From: Hyperoplus lanceolatus
Lineage: Eukaryota; Chordata; Actinopteri; Uranoscopiformes; Ammodytidae
Length of the DNA: 64,000 nucleotides
Assembly: GCA_026929865.2 (NCBI GenBank)
Contig: CM049406.2
Coordinates: 27,420,001-27,484,000 of the forward strand
Reading direction: 5' to 3'
The position numbers were made by a program, and so were the translations under genes. This document shows positions 1 through 13,300 of this stretch, piece by piece. Below the pieces are notes generated by a model that saw only the letters and a program-made list of their open reading frames with translations, was not told where the DNA came from and did no database searches. Within the stretch, counting starts at the first letter, position 1; each line of letters opens with the position of its first letter.

Positions 1-227
1 CCCTCTGTAAGCACTTAATGTTTATTTCAATGGTAGCACATTCAGATCAATTGTGTATTGACTGTGTGTTAAAATGGCATAATGTTGAAGGAGATGCATC
101 TGTGATTTAAATAAAGCTTTTCTAATGCAGCAAACCACGTGTGAACTTGAACTCAAACTAACGTGATTTATGGAGTGAACATACACACAGGTAGGAGGAG
201 GGAGTCAGAAGCAGGATGTGTAGGACA

Positions 228-284
<57 letters not shown>

Positions 285-2053
285 GTATAATACACATAAC
301 GCAGACATGGTGGATCAAAGTGGGATGACACTCATAGAGTATGCATAGCACACTGACTTAACTTTCAGTAAAGGAGTTGGAGATGATGTCCATAGGTTTG
401 AGAAGTGTGTTTACTCATCAGGTGAAACTGTTGATGACTGTGAAACATCTCCCCTTATTCTTAGAGTGTAGTGTAATGTCACAGTAATCCACACAGTGGC
501 AGTATTATTTCATAAATACACAATAGGATTTAGGAAGAAGGTTCTCAAAACCTTAGAATTGAGTGTTTTAACTGAGGGAGGTTGGGTTTAATGCGAGACA
601 ATGCAAGCAATAACAAGCACTGGCACATTTTGAGATTTTTGTTTATTTTGCTTCCATAACATGTCTTCTTTCATTCTAGTATAGATGAACAGTCCAAAAT
701 GTACATTTAACTATTTATTTGACTAAACCTCCAACATGAGTTTTTTTTCAAGAAGAAAAACCAAGAAGCTTCAGTTGACTTTCCATAATCATTCAGAGCA
801 CTATTCTGAAGGTTATTACAGAAGGATTTGTTGTGAATTGACTGATTTATGCTACATGTTTTTCTTTAAAAAACATCGGTTCTGTAAAAACATTGGACAC
901 TAGTATGTTTAAAAAGTGAAATAAAAAAAATGTAATCTGACTTTATATCAACATCTAGGTTTTTTGTTTTTTTAAAGAGATGCATGTGCAACTTTGCATA
1001 TTTATTCAAACATTTCTGAAAAACGGTTAATTATCAACTGGCAAATTTTCATGGTGAGCTCACATTTTTAACATTTTATTCATCTGTAATGTCTCGCCTC
1101 AATAAAAAGATGTGTGATCTAAAGTCAGTGAGTGAATGGACAGATGTTGTAAACCAAGCATTTGGGCATTCAAAACATGTGACTACCGCTTGTAACACCA
1201 CTGATAAATCATTATTCCATCAGACCCCCAAAACCCATCAGAATCTACTGTTACTGGGCTTTCTAAACTATCTATGGCTCCAAGCAGCCTCATTTTCTCT
1301 AGCTGGGTTTTCTATTTTCCTTTGAAAGGTCACATTATGTTCCCTTTATAAACCCTGACTATAGACTGTATCTTGAAACTCTATGACATTGAATAGTTTT
1401 TATACATTTTATAAAACAGAATAGTCTACTTGCCAAAATGTGAACCCAGTTATGTTGAGTACACCAAAGTTTTATGTTAGAAATGTAAAGTATGGGTCCA
1501 GTAGGTAGAAACTGTCGGATGCTAACTTGCATATTTGGGCAATTAGTGTTGCATAGCATAATTAGCATAATTACCATATTGACAATATTTCAGCAACTGC
1601 TTTGCCGATTTGGACAATATTGGAGTGGTTTTGGGGGTTATTGAGGATCACACATTTGTAATTTTCAGGTATTAAAAATTGAATATACATGTAGATTTAT
1701 TTGTTGATCAAATTAATCTTATCTTTGTTTTTCTTACAATAGTTTGAGCTATTTTTCACTCCACATTACCCCCTAGCAACATCCGAGGTACCCTGTGCAG
1801 TAAATTAAGTACTATCATAAAGCCTCCTAAATTAAATGATGATACATTTGGAACATTTCCCTGACACAGTGTGAACACAAATGCTGAACATAATTAGCCT
1901 CTCAAAAGAAGGGTCTGTTGCAGGGCTTGAGTATTATGTTACAAAGCCCTGCAGACGTGTTGCTATTTGTCTGGTCACTGTGTGTGCACATTGTTATTTA
2001 TAGTTTTCCTTATGTGAAGTCTGGCAGCAGAGTGAGCGAGTCAGTGGAGAAGA
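1..2053. other. No gene recognised
   Basis: Apart from the CA microsatellite listed separately, this AT-rich stretch shows only short open frames with no recognisable domain, codon pattern or paired splice sites. I see no RNA gene. It is probably intergenic. Confidence 0.5.
231..277. repeat. (CA)n microsatellite
   Basis: About 23 uninterrupted CA dinucleotides. Any open frame across it (His-Thr repeats) is a by-product of the repeat. Confidence 0.95.
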
Positions 2054-2988
2054 GCCATTCCGCCAAATGGGTGACATTCCTGTCCCCAAGCCTTCAAAGG
2101 TATACATTAACATGAAAATTAAATATAACATACATTAATGTATTAAGCAATGTCTCTTCAACATTGACCTGAATGTGAATTTAAATTTTGTATTTTATAA
2201 CACTGATAAAAACTACAGTTTACACTGAAAATAGCATTTTTAACCTGTCCCCACTCTCTAACACAACACTTTAGTATGAAATATAATGAAAACAATCATT
2301 CAGAAATCTTAATATTTTTGCGCTGCTGTGTGATTCTATGTTCAATATGCTTCAATGCAAATGTTATCATCATAAATCCATAATATTTTAGTTAAAATAC
2401 ACTTTTTAGTCGTGTCCCCAGGTTTACACTCAGTCCTGTTACCCTAACACATTCAACGCTCTAAAATCCTTGCAACGTTACAAACAGCCCTGGCTAAACT
2501 GGACTATGAGCACTGTAGCTCTTCTGATAGGTCATGGGAAGACCAAAAGTAGGTTCCCCCCTTTTATTTTCAGTGTATTGGATGATATTGTAACAATAGT
2601 TGACGGGGTACATCTTAACGTTCAGTCCTGTTACCTAAATTATTTATTTTATTTGTTTATTTTTTAAATAATACTTTTTTATACATCAGCAGAATGTGCT
2701 GTTTGTACTCATGCTACTAGAATGGACCCTATCTATCTATATTTGCATGTTTATGCCAATTATATGTTAAAAAACTCAGTCCTGTTACTTTCAGTCCTGT
2801 TACTTTAATACATTTATAAATATCATAAACCTTGTTAAAAATTCAATACACTATCCTGAGATTGACCAATATATGTTTTGAATGGTTAAATATATGTGTT
2901 ATGAGATTCAGCTTTGAAAAAAAAAATTATCTGAAGTTTAATTTGGAAGAGTTGCAACATGCAAATGTCACCCATTTGGTGGAATGGC
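2054..2988. mobile_element. Non-autonomous DNA transposon with terminal inverted repeats
   Basis: The left end reads GCCATTCCGCCAAATGGGTG and the right end is its near reverse complement (ACCCATTTGGTGGAATGGC), about 25 bp matching with one or two changes. The interior is AT-rich and repeats the phrase CAGTCCTGTTAC near 2430, 2625, 2777 and 2791. There is no transposase frame, so it would need enzymes supplied elsewhere. I could not fix a target-site duplication, and the superfamily is unknown. Confidence 0.6.
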
Positions 2989-5756
2989 CCATGTACGGAT
3001 AGACCTTTCAAACATCTGAGGATAATTTACAGCTCTGTAATAGCCTTCACTACACGCTCAATTCAAGTCAGAAGGGAAGTTTTCCTGTAATCTGATAATC
3101 ACTAGTGAAATATCCTAAAAAAAGAAAAGAAAGTGTGTGGCCATTTGATGTAATAATATTAACTTAAAAAAAGAATCAAGCACAAGACAAAAATAAACCA
3201 ACTGTATCTTCCCTTCCTTACACCTGCAACACTCTAACCTTTACACTATATCACTCAGAGGTGGTGTAACAAATGTCATGGTTACTGGATCAAATGCCAG
3301 TAAATCAGTGCCTGTTACTTAACATGGCTGCTGGTGGAAAGAGAGAAGGGAGACATTTAACACTTTGCAACCAGGTCAGTATTTATTTCTGGACTGAGGA
3401 CAGGCACGTTCAAAAGAGAAAGTTCACTTCAGCTCAGCAATTATAGAAAGACAAAGTATAGCCATGGACAGAATAAGATTATTGTAATATGAGCGAGTGA
3501 TAAGGGATAGGGCACCTAATTACAGAAGCATGCCTTATGATGAGCTACACCCCTTTTAGTCTGTGGTTTAGCTGTCAGGGGATTATGCATATATATAGTG
3601 TTTGACTTTTTTAGAATAACACAAGCTGGATGATTTTAACTTTGAGTGACTTATCATACCGTGGAAATATCAATTGCACAAATGACAAGTATACATAACG
3701 CTCAGGACAGGACCTTATACACCATATAGCAGCAAATCTCAGGTTCTTCCAGAGAAACGCCATAACAGATGTGAAACCTTGACAGCAGTAAACAAAGGAT
3801 GAATTACATGGTTATATTTTGGTTAATAGTGTTGATAAAAATGTTAGGAGACGCGGAATGAGTCTTTAAGGGTTGCAGTACCAATGGGTGCAGTGGCCCT
3901 TTAGCAGATAATACGGCCATGGATGCCAGTGTGCACAGTAAACTGGTGGTGAATATGTGGAGTCAGCGATTCTGGAGAATGCTTGTTGTCAAAATCAGTA
4001 TGCTGTGTATAAACACTGGATTTTCTTGATTTGATATGGGCAGATAAAATCAATACTCCTGAACAAGCGGGACCTTGTAGCCTCCTAAGCACAGTGCCTT
4101 CACCGAAACCCTTACGCCTTTTGGAAGATAGACGGTAGTTTCAGCGCAAACTAAAGCATCGATCACTAACTCAAAGAAGTCCAAAAGTCGTGTCGTTATG
4201 TGTGTTGGTATGGTGTAAGAAACAGTAGCCTATGTGTGCATTGAAAAGTAATTCTGAAGAAATGGTTTGCAGGAGGAGCTTTGTGGGTTAAAGGTTACTA
4301 CGTGGTTAGTTTTTGGAATAGCCTCGGGTCAAGTTTCAGCTCAAGAAACTAAATTAAACTAGATGTCTTAGAGAGAGAAGAGAAAGAATAGTAAATGTGT
4401 GTGGTGTGGTGTGGTGTGGTGTGGTGTGGTGTGGTGTGTGTGTGTGTGTGTGTGTTACCATCGGTTGATTGACATAGACAGTCTGCTGCAGCAGCTGAGT
4501 CTCGGCTCAGATACAGCACAAAGGTTACTGCTATTAATACTGTTGCACACATAATACCACACATTGCATCGTATTTCACCCATCGCTATCACTTCATTTT
4601 CATAACGTTTCGGTGCCACTGATTCCGTTGGCTCAGTTTGCTATCCGCCTTTTGGCTCAATTCAGACTGGGTCAGACAGAAAGCCTGTGATTTGCATGTG
4701 AAGAAACCACCCACAGGGAATCTGTGTCCTTGGGTCAACCTTTCTGTACCCTTCAATCATCTCAGTAGGAGCAATGTGACACCTTCAAGGCCCAGGAGGC
4801 ATATGACAGGGCGAGAACATACACTATGTTTGTACATGAGTTTGTGTGTGTGTGTGTCAGTGTCACAGAAGAGCAGAGAAGCTACTGGATAGTTGGAACA
4901 GGGGAGGCATTCTGAAGCTAGACCTCTTGGACATTTCTCTGGGAAATACATTTTTGTGGAATATATATATATATATTTGGACGGCCAATACATTTCTTCA
5001 GGGGTGGTCAATGAAGATAATTGCTAAACACATGAAAACAAGAAGGAAACAAGTGGGAAACCTGCTATACAAGTTCAGAGAAGAGCGAAACCTAACTCCA
5101 CTTTCTGCAGCTGCAAGAAAAACCAGTTTAGCAACAGTTCTGTAGATTGTTTGCATAGTTGCGTAGACAGAAGTGAAGAGTTAAAAACTGGAACGCTAAG
5201 AGCTGCAGCTCAACTACTGTGCACTGGAGCTACTGGCAAATGTCCTGAGTCAGCAGACGAGCCCACTGGATTGAAGAGTTTTTTACGGTTTGATATCCCA
5301 GTCTGTGGAATGCTAGGAGCCAGCCGGCATCCCATTCATGGACTCTCTACGCATTGATGCCCAACGCTAGTAGCTAACACCCAGTGGACTATTTTTACTG
5401 CATCTGGATCTGGATTAATCTTCCACCAACGCTCCAAAGGATCCGATGTCAGACCTTGAAAGATAAAGTTTGGTTCACATAGATTGATTGTTTTTCGACT
5501 AGACTTTTGACTGCATACGTTTCCTGAATGGTTTCTGTTATGCAACAGAGGTAATCCACAGCATCAGTGTGTGTTGTTGGTGCATTCTAGACCAGATTAG
5601 AGCATTATCACATGAACCAGTGCATTCCCTTTAGTTTGAGGTGGATAATAATCTCTGAAAAACACACTGCTGCATAGCTGCTTGCGGAGCCAGAACAGGT
5701 TTATTTTTTTATAGTGAGATATCCAGCTAGGTTGAGAAGCTTGTTCGTGGGTCCAG
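2989..5756. other. No gene recognised upstream of fitm1l
   Basis: There are short open frames only. A piece near 3960-4030 matches the left half of the small element at 8500-8737 (phrase GATTCTGGAGAATGCTTG). The promoter of the downstream FIT1-like gene probably lies near the right edge, but I could not identify a TATA box or other element with confidence. Confidence 0.45.
4397..4455. repeat. (GGTGT)n then (GT)n simple repeat
   Basis: Eight or so GGTGT pentamers grade directly into a GT dinucleotide run. This suggests the pentamer arose within a GT microsatellite. Confidence 0.9.
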
Positions 5757-7756
5757 ATGTTCCTCAACACGGTTCTGGTGTTCCTGACGGACCTGGCTGC
5801 CAGGCTCCTAGGGAACACTTTGTTCCGGCAGCAGTTCCACCTGTGGCTGTCTGCTGTGGTGATGTTCGGCCCAGCTTTGAGCTTCTGGGTGTCCCAGCAC
5901 AGCATCTTTGCCAAGAGAACCCACTTCCTTTACAGGTGAGGCTGTTCATTGTTGACTTCCTGCTCCATTGTATCCTTTGAAGAAGCGTTAGTGTGCCACA
6001 GAGATACCCACAATGCACCACGGTCTGATTGCTACTGTCCAGAAGAGAAAATACCTTCTGGACAGTGTTAGAAAGACACGTCAGCGTTTTGATGGTTTCT
6101 TTTGTTGTAAGCTGACGGAAGATATTTGTCTATCCATGTTTCCTCCTCTCTTCCAATTTAACACTAAAAACGAACAATTCATTTTAAATGTACAATGTGT
6201 AGAAGGTATTTGCGTTTTTCAGAACAGAAATTAATATTCATATGTTTAAATGAGTGTATTATTGCATAAAAAAAATGTATTACCTTTTAATAAGCCATTT
6301 ATATCTACATCGGAGCCGGGCGCTCCGCCATGTTGCACCGCACTACACTAGCACAGAACGGACAAACTCAACTTAATGTGAGGGAGCGTTGTAAACTAAA
6401 ACTTTCACCTCTAGATGATGCCAAAATACACCTCTATTACATACAAGTATACACTTGTGTGTAGTATAATGTTTTGGAATTTAGTTACCTATACTACGAA
6501 TACATACTGCAGGATCACAAAATGATACAAGATATACACTGACATCAATCAACTGGGATTTTGGAAAGATACTGCCAATTAAAAACTGCATTCAAAGATG
6601 TTTTGCCCACGCTGCAGAGTAAGCTTTTAACACAACACATTCAGTCGCAGCCACAGACAAATGTTAGCATATCTTTTTGACATCTGCCACCACCTTCTGA
6701 GGAAAACATGTTTCTTTAGCTGCCAAACACCCCACTATGTTCACCAGCTAGTCTGTTGATGCTGAGCAGGGAAGACTGCTAGAAAAGGACAATAGATCAT
6801 TTCTGATCATTTCAATTCAGCCTCCTCAATGTGGCATAGTGTGACAGAGTCTTCCTAATGGTGGCCTTTAATCTGTTCTATGTCAGTTAAGGGTGGAGTC
6901 ATCCATTCTAGTTATAGCTTGTTGTCAATTTCACATTTTGTCAAAATCAGTGAATATGTCTGGGGGCTCACCTGTAGAGCGCGTACCATTGTGGCAAAAA
7001 AAGTCCTTGTTGCACCTGGGTTCGACTGTTCACTACATGTCTTCCCCCTCAACCTTATTGTATTGTCCTCCCTCTGTCAATCTGTCACCTGACTCCTGAA
7101 ACCTCTGCTCTTCCTCCAGGATGTTCCTGCGCTCCGGTTGGGGCTGGACCTGCATCTTTGTCGGCTCCTTCGTCTTCCTCCTCTCCTTCTCCATCCGCCG
7201 CTCCGTCACTCTGTCCATCCGTCACCTCTCCAGGCTGGGTGTGGCCGGCGCACTGTGGCTGGGCTTCTGTAAACTCCTGGACGTCCTGGAGAACGCCACG
7301 GGGAGCTGCTACGAACCCATCCTCACAGAGGTCACCAACGGGCAGCCCATGCTGGTGTTACGAGAAGGGGAGATGAAGTCAGAATGCCTCAGAGCTGGGA
7401 TGCTGTGGAGGGGGTATGAAGTGTCGGAGGACGTCTTCCTCCTGTGCCTGTGCTGCTTGCTGCTGGCTGAGGAGATGGCCGTGTTTGGCCCTTATCTGAG
7501 CCTGGGTGGGATCTCTGGGGCCCCTCTGAGGATCCTCTTCCTCTTCTGTTTTCTCCTGCTCGGGCTCTGGATCTTCCTGTTGCTCTGTCTCTTGGCCTAC
7601 TTCCCTCAGTTCCCCACCCAGCTGCTAGGGGGCGCTCTGGGCTGTTTGAGCTGGAGGGGACTGTACCAGGGCTGGTACCGCCAGGGACCAAGCTGGTTCT
7701 CCCCCGGTAGGCCCGGGCAGGGACTTCTCAACACCAAGACAGAGGGCTGCAATTAA
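5757..7756 (+). CDS. fitm1l: Fat storage-inducing transmembrane protein 1-like (FIT family), two exons
   Basis: Exons 5757-5935 and 7120-7756 join in frame (TAC AG|G ATG) through a GTGAGG donor and a CTCCAG acceptor, giving 271 aa; human FIT1 is about 292. FIT proteins are endoplasmic reticulum multi-pass proteins that partition neutral lipid into droplets, and FIT1 is mainly a muscle form. Family landmarks are SGWGWTCIFVGSFVF (about residues 65-79), RHLSRL, the TGSCYEP block (about 120-126), FLLCLCCLLLAEE (166-178) and the C-terminal WYRQ...SPGRPGQGL. Several hydrophobic segments are evident. Two positions that are His in the family (residues 164 and 222) read Asp and Pro here, so the acyl-CoA diphosphatase activity proposed for FIT2 may be missing. 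The start is the ATG that opens the FIT-like N-terminus. The alternatives are fitm1 itself or a diverged paralogue. Confidence 0.87.
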
Positions 7757-7881
7757 CTGAAACCAAAACCCCAGACATTTTTTTTTTTTTCCCAATGTGA
7801 GCCAATTACAGAGAAGTATTAGGGGCCCCCGGAGAGAACAAAAACGGAGGAGGAAGGTTTCTTTTCATTATGCACTTCGAC

Positions 7882-7887
7882 AATAAA
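7882..7887 (+). terminator. Poly(A) signal AATAAA for fitm1l
   Basis: A canonical AATAAA lies about 125 bp after the stop codon of the FIT1-like gene, giving a short 3' UTR. Confidence 0.6.
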
Positions 7888-8499
7888 GTCGAAATGTTGA
7901 GAATATAGAGGAAATATAATGCAGAGAAAGAAAAAAAGATACAATGTTGAGATTAAACTCGTCAGTTCCAGACTGTGGTAAAGCTGGAACGATATTGTCA
8001 GATTCCAAAGATGCAGTTTGTGTTTTGTTAATGAGTTTTAATTATGAGTGATTGATACCAAAACTCTCAACATATTTCCAGTCTTTACCACAGTCTGGTT
8101 TATTCTAGACATTGCATTTAGTCTTTTTTCTAAGCACAGTAAGAAAAAAAACTTCCTCCGCTCATTATTTTCTCTTTCTCACGTGTTCCTAAACCTCTTC
8201 CTCATACTACATGATGTAGTTATCAATAAGGCTCATTTCCAGTGACCACACAAGAGTCTCAGGAAGGCATTGCTGTCACTTGTTCTGTGTTCTAAGTCTG
8301 TAAATGTATTAAAACTTCAAATACAACTCCTTCAAAAAATAAATATCAGAAGTGAAGACGCTGACTGTAGATTTTTGACCCGAGTATTCGTATTTCAATC
8401 TTCTCCATCTGCTCCTGTTGAGTTGCTCACTTTCTGGGGGGAAAACTGCAGCAGTGCTAGCAGCATTCACAAGGCTGTGCTTAGACCCAGCACTGTTAA

Positions 8500-8737
8500 A
8501 GGTAGTTAGTGATTCTGGAGAATGCTTGTTGTCAAAATCAGTGAATATCTCCTCACGATCTGCTACCTGTCCATACTGCCCCTTCACAGAGCCTAGGCTG
8601 TGTATTAACACCAGATTTTTTTTCAGTGCACACACACACACACAGTAGATGAGTAGCAAATGGTGAGCAGATGTTTGCAGATTTTGTCCAGAAGCGATTT
8701 TGACAACAATCATTCTCCAGAATTGCTGACTTCACCT
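8500..8737. mobile_element. Small TTAA-flanked inverted-repeat element (MITE)
   Basis: The element sits between TTAA (8496-8499) and TTAA (8738-8741). Its ends are AGGT...GATTCTGGAGAATG and CATTCTCCAGAATTGCTGAC...ACCT, imperfect inverted repeats of about 40 bp. TTAA duplication is the hallmark of piggyBac-type insertion (known family behaviour; assignment inferred). A short CA run lies inside. A diverged relative covers about 8865-9003 and a half copy lies near 3960-4030. Confidence 0.65.
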
Positions 8738-8864
8738 TTAAGCCTAAGTGCAACATCAGTATGCTTCCATACAATGTGTGCACTGAAAAAAAAAACTGGT
8801 GTTGGTACAAATCCTAGGCTCTGTAAAGGGGTATGTAAACTAAAGGGCCACAGTATCTACCAAC

Positions 8865-9003
8865 ATGCCCGTTTACAGAGCCTAGCCTGTGTAATAACAC
8901 TGGATTTTCTCCCCCAACACACAGTACTGACTGGTAGCGGATCGTGAAGAGATATATTCACTGATTTTGAACAAGCATTCTCCAGATTCACTGACTTCAC
9001 CTT
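8865..9003. repeat. Diverged half copy of the 8500-8737 element
   Basis: It shares the interior phrase around CAGAGCCTAG...TAACACTGGATTTT and the right end CATTCTCCAGATTCACTGAC...CACCTTTAA with the preceding element. The left end is missing. Confidence 0.55.
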
Positions 9004-9006
9004 TAA

Positions 9007-10317
9007 CTCAAAGCAATGGTGTTGATTGTAACTGGAAACTGTGTCCTGGTGTAGCTGACAGGGACATGAGACAGAAATGGAGGACGTCGACAAAGGTCAC
9101 AACTGCGGGTTATTCTAGGTAATGGTTGGTAATGGTTTCAACAGTAACCAGGGCGTCCCAAGCAAGATGTGACTTTTATTAGACACCGTCAGATGCATGG
9201 ATATACATTATATTATTTACTGAGAGCAGGCATTTTCTTACTCTAGAAGCTGACAGGAATAAATGAAGACAGAAGACCGCGACAGGTGTGAAAACTAGCA
9301 TGTATGCTAATACACTTAAAACAATGCATCTGGTTCGTCCAATGAAATTGCCATGTCCATGTCAAATTAAATGTACGATACAATCTGTTTCCTCCTAAAT
9401 GTGTTTTATTGATAAAACGTCTCAAGAAAGAAAATATATACAAAATGAAAGCCATCAAACAGCAGAAAATAAATCTTGCCTTGACCCCTGATACGGCACA
9501 TCAGCCGTCAACCCCACATGAAGTTTTCACAGCGCTAAAAAGTGTTGGGAGGTTGTGCCATCTTCATCTGTTACATAGAAAGAAGTGGAGCTTCTTCTCT
9601 GGAAAACAGTGACACGTTACATTTGTGGTTGATTGAGTTAACTCGATATCAATCTATCCATACTTAGAGCCACATAATGGTTCATTACAACTATCAGCAC
9701 TAAGTCCTTCATTGAAAAAAATAATAAGAAAAAACAGATATGTATATACAAATCAATTTCTAAATAGCATCCTAAACTGAGAGGAAGTACATTGCCAATG
9801 ACAATAAAGGCATAGTTTTACCATTAGTCTTAAGAAGACAGGGAGCAGGGTGGCCATTTACATGAGTAGAGCTGGAGTTCACTGGTTTCACCATATCAAC
9901 ATGGATGAACAAAATGCAGATGAGAGTAGAGTTTGTTCCACAGTGACATCATTCAATGGTGAAATACTGACATTCAATTTGCTAGAGCTACTGTCTACCA
10001 GTCAACAGCTGAGAAGGCTACTTCTGCACTGCACCTAAACTTACTTAGCACTGGTTCACATAGGACAGTATTTACTACACGGTACCTTCACTGATTATTC
10101 AAACAACTATTTGAATTTTACCAACATGGTAAACATTAAAATTGAGTGAATATTTGAAGAGGGAACCAAGTTTGTCTACATTTGCTCTCTTCCCTTATGT
10201 CAGCCAGTGAACTGAAGATGGACTGTGGTTGTTAGACCATGGCAGAGTATGGGGAATACAAAATCATACAAAAATTAAATAGTTTGTGCTCAGGGAGGGA
10301 TTTAAAAAGGAGGAGTA
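9007..10317. other. Probable 3' UTR and flank of trnau1ap; no other gene
   Basis: The minus-strand gene above ends at 10318, so the upper part of this stretch is likely its 3' UTR. TTTATT at 9405-9410 reads AATAAA on the minus strand and is a candidate poly(A) signal, which would make a 3' UTR of about 0.9 kb. No other coding signal is seen. Confidence 0.4.
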
Positions 10318-13300
10318 TCAAGAGAGTGAGGGGATGGGGGAGTTGACAGAGTCTAGGGGTTCCCAGTGACAGCTCATCATGGCGTCGTACAGCTCCTCGC
10401 TGCGCTGCATAAAATCTTTGTTCCACTGCTCCACGTCGCATTCAGAGATGGGCTCTGGAACATAAGACATATGTACACATCAAGTGTGTGTGTGAGTGTA
10501 TAATACAGTAGATTACAGAGCTCAAGAGTGGTTTCTGAAGTAAATATCCCATTCATTATTTGATTATAAGCAATACTACCCAGTGTTTCCCCCAGCGCTT
10601 TATAGTTAAGGCGGCCGCCTTAGCAAAACCAGCCCCCCGCCTTGACTACTGACCGACCAAAAAAATAAATAAAAATTAAATCTTTAATTTTTTTATTTTT
10701 AGTGCTGCACAATTAATGTACTAGCAAGCGCGATGTGTGATTTTTCATGGTCAGAAATGCGCGAAAGGCCGTGATTTGCGGTAAATAAATGTGCACATAT
10801 GTCTCCAAGCGTTTCTCTCTGCTCAGACTATCAGCTGCTCTGTGTCGGGGGCTCTGCGCGCGCGACCGTGCCGCGCTGCGCGTGACTGCGGCATGTACAC
10901 GGGAGAGTAAACGAGCAGCAGCAAACCGACATTTAACCGGTGGCGATAATAAACGCAGTGCGGTTCTATGGGGATATTTAGCTGAACAGAAAGAAGTGCT
11001 CTGCAAAGCTAGACTAGTTTAAGACTCCACATCACCGTGGCAACACAACTTATCGGCTCATACAGTGCAGAGAAAAGTCTGATACATGCATGAGAGTGAT
11101 GGCCCAGGCACCTTTCAGTAAGTTTACAGAAGTGCACACTAACTGTCTTTGAAATGCATTAGTCATTTTAAGGGGAAAACACATTGTATTATTATAATAA
11201 TTGAATTATTTTTCAAACAGCATGCTAGTGTAGGCCGACAAGATTAATTTTTCTGAATTTTAAATGCTGCTTTATTTTTATGTTTTAAATTTGGAAATAC
11301 ATGTTCCAAAACAACCAATAACCTCTGCATTTAAAAAGAAATCAAGCAAGTAGGCCAATAATAACCATATATGAATTAATCGCATCACAGTATGCCTATT
11401 GTCCACAATAATCTCACAACAGCCCCCCATCCAAAAAGGAACTTTAAAAAGCACTTTGATGTGCATACACATGTTAAGTGTATGGTCCATTATTTTTATT
11501 TAGTGTGTCTGCATGGTATTGCACCAAAACAGTAGAATTTCTTTAATCGTATTTTTTTTGTCTGCATGTTTGCACAAAATGTGCACATAGCAAACAAAAT
11601 TGCACAACTGTAAGGTCAGTGTCATTCAAATAAACAGAACTATTTATTTAGTGTGCATTGGCATCTTTGAGCAAAATACCGCGCCTCCTGTACGGCTAGA
11701 CAGTGACCACCTTGACTAAGACATTTCCTGGAGGAAACACTGCTACCAACACCCAAGGGAAATACTTCATAATTAACTTTAGATATGCAATACACACAAC
11801 CAAGTGTGGTTAATATGATAATGTCTGTTTCAACGTGCTCATTAAAGTTAGGGGCTTATGTGAGAAAATGGACATTAATCAGTTAGTGACACGCAGACAG
11901 CACATCCTGTATGACGGAATATTTACATGGTAAAAAGGATCTTACCATCTGTGTTTTCTTCCTCTGTACCCATAGTCTCGTCATGGCCCTGCAGGGGAAT
12001 GACATTACATTACACATTGGGAATTACTTCTGAAACACTGACGATATACATGTATCACATGATCAAAAGCAGGAACCACTGCAAGTATGCTACAAGACCA
12101 AACAGGTGTAAATGATGGAAATACACAACGGGTGTAGCTAACACACAGGTTGTTGTACACTATTTCTCAATCATCTCCTTGAAGTGCGATTGTGCAGGTT
12201 TTAGCCTCACCTCTACTGCTCCCGACACGTCTCCGGATGCGGGTGGCCCCCCCGGAGGAGGGGGCATCTGGCCAGGTGGGGGGTATCCATAGGGACCATA
12301 GTTATAGTTGTAGCCACTGTTGTAAGCGCTGTTATAGCCGCTGTTGCCATAGCCACTGTACTGGTCGTATCCGCCCCAGCCTGGGTAGTAACCGGCCTGA
12401 CCCGTGCTGCTATTGGTGCCATAGTAGCTGGACTGGGACGGGTTGTAGCTGCTGTAGGTCTGGCCCTGGCCCCCCTGGAAGCTGTTCTTTTGGCTGCAAC
12501 ACACCAAACACAACAAAGATTGATTAACGTTTAGGGACATTTGGTGAAGAGAATCTCTACATGTCACTGGTCCCCCTTTCCCCCAAAGGCAGTTTTGGGG
12601 CCGGTTAGGAGCCAATGCCTGATCAGGAACCTAGTCTTTGTTTTTCCACTGTGAGAGACCCGGTTCCACTTTTGAGCTGGTCTGGAACTGCCCCCTTACA
12701 TCAGGGGCTGGGGGAGGGAGGTCTGCAAAAAACGAAAAAAAAAAACATGTATGTTGTTAGGTTTGATCACTATTATCACCAATCAAAGTCAAATGAAAGT
12801 ATTGAACATCAATCACTAAAAACATGGACCCTATGTTGGAGGGGGGGGAGGGATTATCCTGACCAACCAGACAAACGGAAACTTTTTGACCAACATATTA
12901 AAAAAAAAAAAAACACCACTATGAGACGTAATCAAAACATAATCGCCAACCCTTAGCGATCATGGCCAATCAGGGGATTTGTCGTGTTTGGTTATCAAAG
13001 CAAAGCCAGAGGCTTGACGAGTAAAAAATATGACAGAACTGCCACTGGTGTTGTTAATGTGCTTGAAGTGAGCGCTAACGTTAGCCACGGACATGCACAG
13101 ACTTATACAGTGACGTCATGACAAACCCGTTATTAAAACGGTTCCAGGTTCAACCAGCTGCCAACCGGATCAAGCTGTGGCATGGTAACCTGGTTTGCGT
13201 TGGTGGAAAAGCGGAAGAGGTTGATTTTGGGAGAAGCAGTGTAGCTACATGCCATGTTCCATCATGTCTTACCTCTTAGCCACAGCGATGCTGAGTCTGA

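Noticed and set aside
4846..5145. 99-aa open frame with a basic stretch
   Set aside because: It spans a TG run and an AT run, has no domain, no splice partners and no codon bias.
5714..5980. 88-aa frame overlapping fitm1l exon 1
   Set aside because: Different frame from the FIT-like sequence; lacks family residues and does not join exon 2.
10713..11022. Overlapping 77-97 aa frames on both strands
   Set aside because: They lie in the GC-rich centre of the hAT-like element in a trnau1ap intron; no similarity to transposases.
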